A stretch of DNA of 64,000 bases, taken from Aspidapion aeneum (lineage: Eukaryota > Arthropoda > Insecta > Coleoptera > Brentidae). The notes under the pieces are model-generated. The model was not told the DNA's origin. It was given only the letters and a program-made list of their open reading frames with translations, and searched no databases. The number at the start of each line of letters is the position of its first letter. Position 1 is the first letter of the stretch. Location: contig OY755047.1 in assembly GCA_963576565.1 (NCBI GenBank), positions 24,683,171 through 24,747,170 of the forward strand. The letters are read 5' to 3'. A program made the translations under genes and the position numbers. Shown here piece after piece: positions 43,130 to 55,260 of this stretch.

Positions 43130-43885
43130 TCCAAAATGAAAGATTTTTTGGTCCAAAAAAAAGTTTTTATTAAACAAATTATTAGTAACGAACAAAATCC
43201 GAGAGACAAAGAGCGTCTTTTGGCTGAAAGTAATGCTTGGCTTAAAGCCTTGCCTGCTGCATCATTGGGTAATCTCTTGAATGACTCATCGTTTCGCATT
43301 TCTGTCTCCTTAAGAGTTGGTCAGCCTGTGTGTCGACAACAACAACACTTGCGGCAAAATTGTTGACATTTATGGCCTTCACGGGCTATGCTGTAAAAAT
43401 AGTGCAGGGAGGTTGTCGAGACACAGTATGATAAAAGATATTATCAAGCGGTCCCTACAATCAGCTAATATTCCAGCCGCATTGGAGCCGCTTGGTATTT
43501 GTCGAGGGGATGGGAAGCGGGTGGATGGGGGCATCTTTAGTGCCTTGGACAGCAGGCAGGGCACTTCTGTGGGACGCTACATGTGGGGACACGATGGCTG
43601 ATACATATATTAAAAAAACATCTATTAAAGCCGGTGAAGCTGCATGTAGTGGTCAAGAAGCAAAACACAAAAAATATGAAGAGTTAAAGGACCGCTTTAT
43701 TTTTATACCTTTTAGTGTTGAGACATTTGGTCCTTGGGGTGATGAAGCTAAATTAGTCAAAAAATTAAAAGTAAAATTACTAAAAGCTTCATCACCCAAA
43801 GGATCAGCCTAGCAATACAGAGAGGCAATGCTGCCTCAATTCTCGGTACCATTCCGAAAGAATCCGGTCTGGAAGTAATTTGTTA
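43130..43885 (+). pseudogene. LINE-associated protein C-terminus with PD-(D/E)XK-like motif
   Basis: Three frames splice into one reading: ESNAWLKALPAASLGNLLND and FRISVSLRVG; then IYGLHGLCCKNSAGRLSRHS and LEPLGICRGDGKRVDG; then LVPWTAGRALLWDATCGDT, KHKKYEELKDRFIFIPFSVE and IQRGNAASILGT. The DGKRxDG...LLWDATC pair fits the restriction-like endonuclease found C-terminal to RT in some early-branching retroelements. That assignment is inference. Frameshifts near 43325, 43530 and 43810 inactivate it. A (TTTA)n-rich tail follows at about 43905-43935. Confidence 0.65.
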
Positions 43886-44454
43886 TTTATAGAGTTCTTT
43901 TTATTTATTTATTATTTATTTATTTGCTTTTTTTCACAGTTTTTTATTACTTTTGTTATTTTTATTATTTCATTTGCTGTTTTATTAATTTTATACGAAA
44001 TATACCTATTTTTTCGCACGATAAGTTAAAAACTGCAGATTACTGTCTTTATCAATAACCCAGTTTCGCATTTAATTCTTCAATAATAATTCAAAAATGG
44101 GACAACCTTTACAGTGTCTTTTTCCTCTAATCCATGTGGTCACCAAAAGTTAAAATTATATTTTGTTAACAAGTTCATTAATTTCATATTAACCCAAAAT
44201 TAAAAGCTTGATACGCCTTCACACCGACACCGATTTAATTTATATGGTAATTAAAAAACATTGTTAAAATAACTACGATGTTATACTTTAATTTTGTAAA
44301 GTCACTTTAAAAAGTTTTACGGGAAATAAGAAAATCTACGATTTACTTAAATAAAATTTCAGGTCAGACCCCGATCAAGGGCGGATAAACAGCCGGTTAC
44401 CCCGGACTATCCGGTCTACAAATCGGTGAGTGTATCCAATATTATATATATATA

Positions 44455-45560
44455 TATATAACAGTTATTAGACCAATGACTGCGTACGGCGCAATAGTCT
44501 GGTTTGAGAAGGGACATCAAAGAACCTCAAGGGCCAAACTCAGCAGCTTACAATGACAGGCCCGTCCTGCCATACGTGGTCCAATGAGCTCTAGCTCATC
44601 GACTGCGCTTGCATGCTTTCTATTCTTACCTCCGCTTTACAATTTCTTAGAGGCGAAGAGCAACTTATAGAATAAGGGTTAACCACCAGGGTGGCAGGGC
44701 AAACAAAGTGTTATCAAAAGCCCTAATTAGGGAACAAGAGTGAAATGCAACTCTAGGAATGATATCCGACGTCATGCCCAACACGGTCTACAGCACAAAG
44801 CTATACAACATTATAATCCCAGAGAGGGAGGACTGGTTATAGAACAGGACCAATATTTCAAATAACGAAAGCTTCTGGTGACCCGACGGATCCTAAATGC
44901 TATCAGGTGTTAGATAGTATCGGCCAATTGGCTACTATATTTCAGGCCGAACTCGTAGCCATTAAACTGTGTGCCCGCTGGGTTACTGACCACGAATGGA
45001 CAACAGGATAATAAAAATCTTCTCCGACAGCCAAGCAGCCTTAAGAGTGCTTGATTCCTATACGGTCTTATCGAGAACTGTCAGAAGCTGCAGGGATTCG
45101 CTGAATGTGCTTGGTAGTGCTAAAAATGTGTCATTAGTATGGATACCAGGGCATTCTGAGCACGCCGAAATGAGGCTCCAGACCAAGCAGCAGCTTATGC
45201 CGAATTTTTCGGCCCCGAACCATCCCTGGGGATATCATACAATGCTGCTAAATCAGCCATATTAAAATGGATGGAGAACAGCTTCCAACAATACTGGATG
45301 AATATACCAGAACTGGCTCACTCTAAAGAGTTCATTAAAGGACCTTGTCAAAAGAGAGCCAGGAATATCATTGGACTTACCAGACAGGAGATCCGTATAG
45401 TGACTCGACTTTTTACGGGTCACTGTCGACTAAGAGTACCCATGCACAGAAAGGGAATAACAGTATCTGTATCTGTGCAAATGTCCGGCTATTGCACGTT
45501 TACGTCACAACACTTTCGGTAAACCTCAGATTTATTCAGAAGATCAGAACAGTGTCTCAC
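44455..45560 (+). pseudogene. R1/I-type LINE, RT C-terminus and RNase H relic
   Basis: Broken frames read MTAYGAIVWFEKGHQRTSRAKLSSLQ (part), FQAELVAIKLCARWVTDHEW, FSDSQAALRVLDSYTVLSRT, VSLVWIPGHSEH, then FIKGPCQKRARNIIGLTRQE and LFTGHCRLRVPMHR. This is the order RT C-terminus, RNase H, and LGxxxxxxxxLTGHCxL region of I/R1-group elements. Stops and frameshifts are frequent. Confidence 0.8.
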
Positions 45561-45849
45561 ACAAACTGATAGCTAAACTTTTTGAAGGATTAGGCATATA
45601 GTGGTGAGAAACCACTCATTAGTGAGCCACAATAGACTAGTGGTCGCAGTGGAAGGTCTGCAACGCCCACTCAAATATAATCATCATCATCCAATATTAG
45701 GCGGTATTTCAATATTAGGGGACTTTCCTCTATATGAAAGCCGCAGTGGTCCGGCCTATGACATCCCTTGCAATATATTAAATAGCGTAGACAATGATTT
45801 AGTAGCAAAAAAACTTCCGGACTTTCATTGTCTTTATTTATTTTAAACA

Positions 45850-47600
45850 CAATGTCTCAGTTAGTCAGCATCTATATCTATCTAACAATACAGTCCAGAG
45901 TCTACTACTTATTCTACTTGATGTGCTGTGAGGTGTGACGGCCTGTCCCTTTTATCCTAAAGCGCTTGTTTTCCATAGGGAGTAGTTTCCATATGTTTGG
46001 TATGTCCGTGTTTGGTTAACTGAAAACTTTTTTGTTCTGCAATATATTACAGCCTTAATAAATTTTCGTTTTCACTAATGCCGCTCCATATGCAAACTTC
46101 AGACCATAGAATGCAGTGCTCATTTACCATTTCCTCTAACCTGAAGATGTCTTTTTCTTTCTCCTACATCTGATTTACCACACTCACACGGGATTTGGTA
46201 AATACATTACTTACTAATTAAGTAATTTTCTGGTTTTGTTTTAGTTACAAAACTCCTTGTCGTATCTTTCGATGAGAACGCTGTTTCAATATTGTTAAAG
46301 GGTTTGGCTATTCTTAACAATTAATAAAATTTTAACATGTGTTCTATGTAAGCTTGACGATCACCTACCCAAGGCTGGGCCGTTACAAAATAACCTTCTA
46401 GTCCACCCATGGCGCAGATAAAAACTCAAACTTGGCAAGCTCATTAAAACGCCGTATTTTATTACTTTTGCCGAGATTTATTTCCTTCAAACCCTCTTTA
46501 TTTCATTTTTACTTTACTTTTTAATATAAAAAAAATAATTTTGTTTGCAGTAAGTTTTCCTTTTTACCTCGCAAAAGAATAGTAACACAAAATAGTACGA
46601 TAATCATGAAAAAAAAATAATATACACGTGGCAATAAGGCGTTTGAAATCAGTCTCGTACTTCTCAGTGGAACGGTTGGACATTTTTGTAATAATTGCCG
46701 AAATCAGTTTAGTACGCGGTTTGCTATGACGCTTCCAAATAATGAAAGCTTTTTTAGTTGTGTGCTAAAATGAAACTCGCGTTAAGATTTGTTATGGTTT
46801 TTGTTAAACTATTAGACTGTAGGGCTGGCCGGTCCTGCCCTTCGGGGGTGGTTAAAAAATAATCGGTCGGCAAAGAAAATAAGAATAAACCCAACGAGTA
46901 ATGGCAATCGACTTACCCCTGTATGGCCGGTGTTCTTCCAGTGTGGCCACACTCTGTTCTTCTATTCTCCAAAATCACAATGGTATTTCAAAAAAGTCAA
47001 TGTCCAAGTCGGCACGTAAAAATAGCACACAAATAAATATAAAATTTCTGAGTTGTTTTATGCGACGAAATCTAAAAGCCAACTGCCAAAACAATATCGC
47101 GCGAAACAACAAAAAGTTATAAGAAGATAAGACGCGGTTTCTTTTTCCCAAAAAACAGCATACCAGCGCCCGAAAGAAATTAAATTAAATATTCTAAATA
47201 CAGGGTATTTTTAAATGTTAAACCTATCTATATTTACAAAGCTCGTCAAGATTAAACAGTTAAACAAAAACCAAATGGTATATTTTGAACGCCTAAAATT
47301 CGGTTATTTAAACAAGTTTTCACCACTTCAAACACTATAAAAGTTCAAATAAAATCAAGAAGATTCAGCACTTTACATTTTCTTGATTTTCAAAAAGTGA
47401 AATCAAAGGTTTACCTAAATTTCATTAAAATGCAGAAACGCAAATATACTCATAAAAGCCCATGTGAAAATCCACCCGAAACATCGGCAGATTTTTTCAA
47501 GATCGTTAAAAAAAGGTATATTTTAAAGGCCGAAATTTGCGTCATTTAAAAAAAGGATTTATCACTTATTCATAAAAACCCATAGTGCCATTTTAATAAT
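45850..47600. other. No gene recognised
   Basis: AT-rich. A 73-codon + ORF at 46901-47122 has no recognisable motif and I do not support it. A GGTCCTGCCCTTCGGGGG patch at about 46830 stands out in base composition but I cannot assign it. Confidence 0.4.
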
Positions 47601-47629
47601 ATACCAAAAAAACCTCAATCTTTCTTAGC

Positions 47630-49330
47630 ATGTCCGACTAATAAAATAGCGCGTGCAAAAAATAGCGTGTGCACAAAATAGCGCGTTACAAACTAGAACT
47701 TTTACAAAATAGCACATTGGCATAAAAGCGCGTGACAAAATAACACATGTAAAAAATAGCACGTTAAATTAGCTGACGAAGTTGAATTGACCTATCCAGT
47801 CGAGGTGGACCGGGGACCGAAGATTATTGATAGTTGTGCTGGTTAGGTGAGTATCATTACCTAACCTGGATAGCTAAGTATACAAAGAAAATTATCCTGA
47901 TCTAGTAAGGCAAGTTTTTGTTTTGATATACCAACCTTACTATTATAGGTTAGGATACTAAACTAACCAGGTCTAGTTTCAACTATCCTCGGCTAGACAG
48001 AGCAATTCGACTTGGTTAGATAACACTGTCCTGCATGAAAATCGTTCCTGACACCATTCTTGCCGATTCTTATGTAAAATGACCTCCTGAATTCAAATAT
48101 GACCTCCGTTTTTCCCATTACCCCCCATTTTTGGGGCAGAACCTATTTTTACTGGTGGGATGGAAAGGATTATTTTGACCTTAACATCATTATTTCTGAG
48201 GTACTGGAGACGTTTAGTGTTCTCAAACATAATATTTGTAGCAAGGTAGGCCCTTTTTTTTGGGGGGAGGAGGGTTTCCGCATAACTGGTAAATGGACAT
48301 TGTCAATTTTTCCGTTTTATATGCATTTTTTTAATATTTTTTTTTAAATTTCAGCTTCCTGCATCTAAACATCCCAAGAAGATGATAAACGTTATAACAA
48401 TCCTTTAGTTCATCAAACTTGGATTGATCAAACAGCTTTTTAAAGCACTAAACAAAATAGGTGACGCATTCATTATTTTAAAAATGAAATTTCTTCGTCT
48501 AAGTTAGGCTAAGGTCAAGGAAAGTGTTTTTGTTGGGCCCTAGATTAGACAACTTTTTCAAGATTCGACGTTTATTGAATACCTGAATCAAAAAGAAAAA
48601 CGAGCTTGGAATCCAAAACGTGTGTAAGAACTTTTTGGGTAACCACAAAAGTAATGAAAATGTCGCTCAGGTCAAGGAATTGCTTTTAGCGTACAAGGCC
48701 ATGGAATGTAACATATCTCTTAAAGTGCACTTTCCTCGCTCACATTTGGACTTCTTTCCTGATAATTTAGGAGCAGTCTCGAATGAACACGTGAAACGGT
48801 TTCATCAAGACATCGCTAAGTTGAAGAAGAGATTTTCAGGGAAGCGGAATGCAAGCATGTTGGGGAAGTACTGCCGGTTTTTGACAGGCTTGTACCTCAG
48901 GGTATAAAAGTAAAGCAAACATCAAATAAAGGTACAGATCTCTTTATTTATTATTGTTTACAGCTAAAATATTTCTCTTAAAAATTTAAAATTATGTCGA
49001 TAAGATTATTATTATTATCGAAAAGTGATAAAAATAGTCAAAAGGGCTGCTCTTCCAAAAATGTTGAGTAGTAGAAGAAAACGCAAGCTATATTTGGATT
49101 CAGGGCGTCATTTCATATAAGAATCAGTGGAAATAATGCCAAGAATTTTTTTTTTTGCAGACCAGTGTAATTTCGTCAAGCGCCGATTTGTCCATGCGCT
49201 ATTGTATCACATGCTATTTTGTGACGTGCTATTTTATCCATGCACAATTTTGTCAAGCGCTGACGTGTCCACGCGTTATTTTGTCACGCGCTATTTTTGT
49301 CACGAGCTATTTTGTCACGGAGCCATCGGA
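47630..49330 (+). mobile_element. Candidate DNA transposon bounded by inverted AAAATAGCGCGTG arrays
   Basis: The left array (47630-47770) has about seven degenerate copies of AAAATAGCGCGTG. The right array (49157-49325) has the complement, GTCACGCGCTATTTT, in about eight. The outermost bases ATGTCCGA (left) and TCGGATACAT (right) are also roughly inverted. The enclosed ORF lies at about 48350-48907. This looks like one 1.7 kb element with tandem-repeat TIRs; a target duplication is not evident. Confidence 0.55.
48350..48907 (+). pseudogene. Conserved arthropod protein of unknown function, TE-associated, degraded
   Basis: Upstream stop-broken frame: FIKLGLIKQLFKALNKIGDA, then KVFLLGPRLDNFF. 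The open part (48620-48907) contains CKNFLGNHKSNENV, ISLKVHFPRSHLDFFPDNLG, VSNEHVKRFHQDIAKL and NASMLGKYCRFL. I recognise the SHLDFFPxNLGxVSxEHxxRFHQDI block as one that recurs in many arthropod genomes without known function. Three in-frame stops precede the open part, so this copy is dead. Its placement between inverted arrays suggests a transposon protein. Confidence 0.6.
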
Positions 49331-49440
49331 TACATACCTCAGTTTAATTTATATTTTGTTAAAAATGGTAGATTTTAGAGACCAACATTTTGTTATATAA
49401 AAGAAAATATATATCGCTTTTTCTGATTATTATTATATTA

Positions 49441-50375
49441 GGGTAAATGCGGGAGAGTTGCCGCCCTTTCTGAAAAATAGCTGTAACATAACAAGTCTCG
49501 ATATTTCTTTCTTCAAAATGAATCAATGCACAGGTACTGCGTTAAACTTTATTAAAATATAAAAATAAAAAATATATGTAAGCAAACATGAACATAGCAA
49601 AAAAAAAATATTTTTTTATTAAAGTCGGCATCTCTCCCATACTGCTGGGGGAGATGCCGCATGAAAATAGAAGACACGCCGCTGTAACCGTTTCTCTAAA
49701 AAACCTCTAATTTTAAGTTTTTTTCCGTAATTCGAGTCTGGAACAGATGTTACAAACTTCACCATACATGGTGCAAGTGACATGTAGCCATTTTAAGCAT
49801 TTAATACATTATAGCAATGTTTACACGACGCTGTAAACATTGATTATAGCCAATCCACTTTTTTAGTTGTTGTTGCGTAAATTTCGAAGCATTCCACGCA
49901 GCGTTCCTGGTTTTCATTTTTCTTTTTGGCTAGAGGTTCATCACCGCTGTCACTCCATTGAATTTTTTCTCGGTCTTCTTGAAAATAAGGCAACTGTCCT
50001 TTTTGTTGGGGGAGATGCCGCACCTGATTATCAAGGTCACAGATTTAAAACGCAACAAAATACGGCATGGCACCTGTAAACATAACCCCAACATACTAAA
50101 TAAAACACACGAATGTGAAAAAAAACTACCACATTGCAAAGAACCACACTTATTAGGAGAGTACTTAAAATTTTCTAAAAAAATTTTACCTTACCGTCGT
50201 AAATTCAAGGATTGCAAGCGATATTTTAAAAAACAAACACGTCCGATGTTATAACCGTTCACTAAATGATGACCTCTGAATGTGGGCATACTTGGTTGCC
50301 TATGTTATAGCGTAATCATTGAAATACGTGAAAAGCGGCGTCTCTCCCTCTGCGGTAACTCTCCCGCATTTACCC
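49441..50375. mobile_element. Tc1/mariner (pogo-like) non-autonomous element
   Basis: The ends GGGTAAATGCGGGAGAGTTG and its complement extend 24 bases with one mismatch, and TA flanks both sides (49439-49440 and 50376-50377). The length is 935 bp. GGGGGAGATGCCGC occurs twice internally. Short ORFs inside show no DDE signature that I can defend. Confidence 0.82.
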
Positions 50376-50925
50376 TATTTAAAACAAAGGAAAGTAAGCT
50401 TTTTTCAATCTTTTTTAAATTCATTTCAAAGAGATCAAACCAAACATAAATATTCTATTAAATTTTACGAAAATTTAGAGTGCTGCTTGGAAGTTATCCT
50501 AAAATCACTTTAATCCTTGCATAAAGCCAATGTCCAAAATTTTCTTGGGAAATTAGCTGATTTTTTTCAAACACAAAGCCAGTATTATTGGTCTTTGACA
50601 AAACTGTATCTTTTGAAGGCCAATAATTTAAATAAGTATTTAGAGCTTTATAAAAATGTTATCCAATCTCTCTCTAGACAAATATATACCAATAAAATTA
50701 AAACAGTTATTTAAACAACAAGGATCGATCGAGACAGTTTGGTGGATCGTCAAGTTGAGGGAGTGTGCAAACTGGTTTTCAAACGAGTTTTTTTACGATA
50801 CTTTTTATACGACTGCAAATAAACAGAGCAAATAAACAGAGACCAGAAAAGTCAAATTTCAATTAAGCTCGTTTTTATTAATAAAATTTATAATATTCTA
50901 TTAACGCATTAACAAAGAAAACTAA

Positions 50926-51985
50926 TTAATACTTAATATTTATGGTAACATTCGAACATTCCTTTAAGTTTACGCCAGGAAAAACAGTATTATTTTTCAC
51001 CTTGTTTTCGGTAATAGACAATATTTTTAGTGTCGTGTTTTCAGTGGAGTTTTTACACGTGTAGTCGTGGTTTCCTTGTTCTGTTCTAAATGGACAATGC
51101 TTGTTCTGATTCTGTGCCGACAGATGAGTAGAAGACACTGAAGACTCTATTTTTTCCGAAACTTCCATTTTATTTCTCAAAGAGTGATCAACATAGCCTT
51201 CCGCAACTGAACTGGACTTCCATCCACCATGGCGTTTAAGGGCAAGCAGATCTAAACCATAATTGACTAAAATTGTGGCCGATAAACGCTGAAAACAACG
51301 TCCCGTGAAACTTTCTGGATTCTCTAGCAACCAAAACTTGGTGATTTCGCTAGCCATGTTTCCAATTTTGTTAATAACAACCAACGTTTTGTCTTAAACA
51401 TTTTCCGTTTTGATAGTTCAAAAAAAATATTCCTGTTTTCAGATCGGCAGGACGAAGAGCACAGTACTTCTTTAAGATAGTGTAAAGGCTTCCAGTAACT
51501 GTAAAAGATCTTAGTACCTATGTTTTTGTATTCTCCAGTTTAATCAGCATCGCACTGCCAAAATCTTTTATGTCTTCTACTTTGAGATAACGTAATTCAT
51601 CTCTTCGACATGTCCCAGACACGCCAACTGCAACCACCGCCTTCATAAGTAAATACTTGTCGTCTAATGGTTTCATTAAAAACCGGCCAAAATCTTCTTC
51701 TGTAAGAATTTGGGACTTCTTTGGGGTGTAGTTTTCGGGTTTTTGTTTGATTAGCGCTTACCGAACCAAGATCTATGTGGTGATTGGCAAAATCGTCCAC
51801 AACGTTAAATATTTATATTTCTCAGACAGTTCTTCAAAATATACCATTAGTGCGTTTTCTGAGAAAGTTTGGACATTTTAGGCTTTCCATGAATCGGCTA
51901 TACTCAGATTCATACCTGCTTTCGGATTTTGTGGGTAGCAGAGCGATTTTTTGTTGTTTTCTTCGCTGCTAAGTAGTATCAGCTA
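50926..51985 (-). pseudogene. Crypton-type tyrosine recombinase, degraded
   Basis: Minus-strand frames in order: LLPTKSESRYESEYSRFMES and YFEELSEKYKYLTLWTILP (core-binding domain); SQILTEEDFGRFLMKPLDDK, VAVGVSGTCRRDELRYLKVE (first catalytic Arg), FTVTGSLYTILKKYCALRPA and FFLNYQNGKC; then SFTGRCFQRLSATILV, LALKRHGGWKSSSVAEGYVD (Tyr nucleophile). This is the R-HxxR-H/W-Y layout of Crypton DNA transposases. The HxxR box has become RxxQ, there is a TAG near 51515, and at least three frameshifts, so it is not functional. The last 152 codons are open. Confidence 0.85.
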
Positions 51986-52334
51986 TGAAGAGGAACAGTT
52001 TTGTGCAATGCAAACAATAAGAACGGAAACCCCAAAAATCAAAAACTTTATTGAAAATGTGGTTTACAGATTTAACAACAAACAGGTAAGTGGATTTGTA
52101 TGGATTTGGTTAACTGAGGCCCTGGGGCTAATTTTCCGACAGTTGAGGTTTTCTGGCAGCTATGAGTATAAGTAATAATAATTATATTTTTTAGTTCAAG
52201 AAACACTTTCGGCTCAATTTGAGCACTGCAGAATTCATCATAAACAAGTTCAAAGGGTCTCAATTTTGTCGAAAAAAAGAACACGGGGGACGAAACGCCA
52301 TTACCGCTAAGGCACATATGTTGTCATTTTTATG
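51951..52334 (+). CDS. HARBI1/PIF-Harbinger-like transposase, N-terminal part, two exons
   Basis: Exon 51951(or slightly upstream)-52085 encodes LFSSLLSSISYEEEQFC and ETPKIKNFIENVVYRFNNKQ. The donor is gtaagt, the intron is 52086-52194, and the acceptor is tttttag. Exon 52195-52334 encodes FKKHFRLNLSTAEFIINKFK and EHGGRNAITAKAHMLSFLW, with donor gtatgt. The FKxHFRxxxxTxExLI and ITAKxHxLSFLW blocks are the N-terminal region of HARBI1-like proteins. The DDE nuclease exons were not found downstream, so it is probably a fragment. It is divergent from the Crypton relic and overlaps it by a few tens of bases. Confidence 0.65.
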
Positions 52335-52335
52335 G

Positions 52336-54240
52336 TATGTTAAAACACCCTTACCTTGTTAGGTTAGGTTATGTTCTTGTTGAATGGACATTTGTTCAAA
52401 AATATTTTCTCCAAAAGCCTTTTTCAACAATTTTCCTTATGAAAAAAAATTACTTTCAAAGAAAATGTTTTTGAAGAAAAAAATTTTAAGAAAATGTTTT
52501 TGAATAATTTTCCTTTTCAAGAAAATGTTATTAAAGTATTAATATTGCTTTCGAACAAATGGTTTTTGAACAACATGTTTTCGACCAAATTCCGCAAGGC
52601 AGGAAAGTTAGGTTTAGTTGAAAGAAACTTGTAAAATATTATAAATGTATACAAAGTGTTTCGAATCCATATGTTCAAATTTTGGGAGCACAAAGTATAC
52701 TTCTGTTTAGGTTTCTTTGAAAAACAAGCGCGAAATACAGATAACTACTCTATCTGTTAGTATACGAGCACAAGCCTTCATTCAACAAGGAGGTGGGCAT
52801 TTTTATAATATTTTCACATTTTATACCAAAACAAAATATGTGAGGTTATTGGCTTGCATACCACATGAGTGGGATTTTTCATTTTCCGCGTGTTCCATTG
52901 AAACTGCTCTCGGTGCCAATTTTTGAAAGCACCGATCCAGTGTCAGTGCACTACCAGTGCTGCACTCATTTTCCAAATGGAATACGCCATGATATTGTTG
53001 AGTGACAACCAACGTGGTGAGAACAACAAAAATCACAATCACGGAAGACCCTTGTGCAAAAAAGACGTAATGACGTGTTCTCTTTTCTAAATGCCATATT
53101 TAAAAAGCCAAAAATGCCATTATTTTAAAAAAGCATATACTATTATATCTAAAATAAAATTTTCATCCGACTTCCATCTCAATATCTGTACAAATACAAA
53201 TAGAATCAAGCTAAGCTTTTTTGCATTTTCTTGTCTTGAAGGTTTGAAAGGGTGAATATAAATGTTTTTGTTAAAATACATGACTTCGTTTAAATGCATT
53301 GAACCGATATGAGAAGGAGGGTCCGTGCATATTATCCTACATGACCTGTTCCCACTTTAGTTTAGTTTCCTTGCGTACATGCAAAATAATAACACCTCTT
53401 TATGTATTATTAACAGTGGCGGAGGGGCGGCGTGGCAGGATTATTCTATGGTATGGTTGTCGTCTTCACATATTCATGGGTTTTATAAATAAAAAACACA
53501 GGTTCTACAGAGATATACAAGTAGTCCAACTCCCTCCACAATGGTAAACATCTGGTTGGCGCCGACCACACAGCAGGTGGTTACAAAGAGAAAAACTACT
53601 GATAAGTTCAGAGTCGGAGTTGCAATGGTAAAGCGAGAGGTGATCTTAAGTAGATAGAGGGTTTTTCTTAACGTGATTGTATATGGAAAAACTATGAGAC
53701 AAGAAAGTGTTTTCTTTTTTTTCTTGATAAGCCCGTTAGCTAGAATGAAGTAAACTTTAGTTATCAAGAAAAGCCACTGATTTGGTTCATCCAAGCACCA
53801 AAGAGATAATGGATTAGTTTGAGGAGACAAGTGGGTGATCACATTCTTAGTTTTGTTAAACTTACACTGAAACCTCTAAATTAATTGTCAGTAAAGAAAC
53901 ATAAGATTTGTCTGTTTGAAGAAGTTTTGGATACGCCACTGTTATATAATAATCGCCACCATGCGCTTGACACTCTGTGGTTGCAAGGGGGTCCAGATTT
54001 TCTATTTTGAGGATTACAAGGTCTTACATACATATATAGGATGAACCGATGTATGATGTGAATGTATGCAAAGCTCTTTAGGATGATTGAAATTTTTTTG
54101 CAACATTTTTAAAATAGCACTACAAATTTTAAGGCATATTCTACGATAACATCTGGATATTTTTGAGTTTTATCAGTATGTTAAATGAAAGAATTTCGTA
54201 AGGGTACATTTTCTAAATATTTGTATTTTTGCGAATTTTA
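52336..54240. other. No gene recognised
   Basis: I searched for the remaining HARBI1 exons and found none. Only short, motif-free ORFs occur here. Confidence 0.4.
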
Positions 54241-54304
54241 TTGTGTACATTTTTTTCAACAACATTTTACTAGTTTCCCCTCCCCCACCTTTACTCAATG
54301 TTTG

Positions 54305-54625
54305 TAGAAACGCACCTATCTACCTTTGCATGATTTACACTTTCGCTGCCGACAAGTTATTCGTAATTATGCCACTAACGCCACAAAAAAAAGGCAAAAA
54401 AAAAGAAGTTCCCCTGGAGCCGCTTTGTCCTATCAAAGTCCTTTAGCTGCTATTATATCACCTACACTTAGTTTCTTTGTAGATGTCATTATCATGTCAA
54501 AATTGTCAAAAATGTTACTCGGCCTCATGTTGTGAAAGTTTCATTTTGTGTTGTAAAGGTTGTGATGGTAAACCATTTTTTTGCTTGGAATGCTTCAATA
54601 AGTTTCACAGATATAAAATGCCTTA
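54305..54625 (+). pseudogene. Cys-rich fragment, possibly a piggyBac-type C-terminus
   Basis: One frame from about 54485 reads CQNCQKCYSASCCESFILCC, KGCDGKPFFCLECFNKFHRY and ends KMP with a stop at 54623-54625. The CxxC...CxxCFxxFH ending recalls the cysteine-rich domain at the end of piggyBac transposases. A lysine-rich stretch precedes it in another frame. Weak; it could be an unrelated zinc-binding exon (tttctttgtag before 54486 could be an acceptor). Confidence 0.3.
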
Positions 54626-54976
54626 GTTATCTACGTTTGTTTATTCATTAATATATGTATGATTTGCAGGTTTGGGTTTTAGAATTTTTCAAAAATAAAT
54701 AATATTTTAAGTAAAATATTTTTGTTTCTCTAATTTAGCACATTCAGAAATAACTGATATGTTCCAACTATCCTCAGGCGCCAACTCGGTCTATTACCAG
54801 CGTTAAACCAATACAAAATAAAACAGTTGGCAAAAGAGGTTTGAATATTTGGCTCGGTCCAATAAACCGCGTTGGCCAGGGTGGCAAAATTTCCTCTCGG
54901 TCATATAGACCATGGTGGCGAATAAACCAACGACCATTTTGGTCTTATAGACCGAGTTGACAGCGAACGTGTTAAG

Positions 54977-55260
54977 AATTAAACCTAAAAGTTGGAAATA
55001 AAAAAAATAATAATAAAAAAACAACCAACTGCTGAATCTACTTCCTACTAACCGCAGTTGGGTACAAAATTACCCAATAACCTGGTTCATGAAAATACAA
55101 AACTGTATAATTTTTTAAGTGCGCTTTGGGCACCAAAACTTAAAGTTGAAGCATGTCGTACATCATTATAGGTATAACTATTAATTTTGTACCCAACTGC
55201 CACTAGTAGTTACAAGTAAATTTAGCAGTTGGGTGTTTTTTTATTAATTTTTTATTTTAT
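54977..55260. mobile_element. MITE with CCCAACTGC termini, copy 2
   Basis: Same family as 33855-34140. It shares AACCTAAAAGTTGGAAATAA at the left edge, CGCAGTTGGGTACAAAATTA, and TTTAGCAGTTGGGTGTTTTT at the right. Confidence 0.85.

Noticed and set aside
46901..47122. 73-codon plus-strand ORF
   Set aside because: No homology that I recognise. Its basic composition reflects A-rich sequence.
53483..53842. 119-codon minus-strand ORF
   Set aside because: No domain, no splice context. It is flanked by equally motif-free ORFs.
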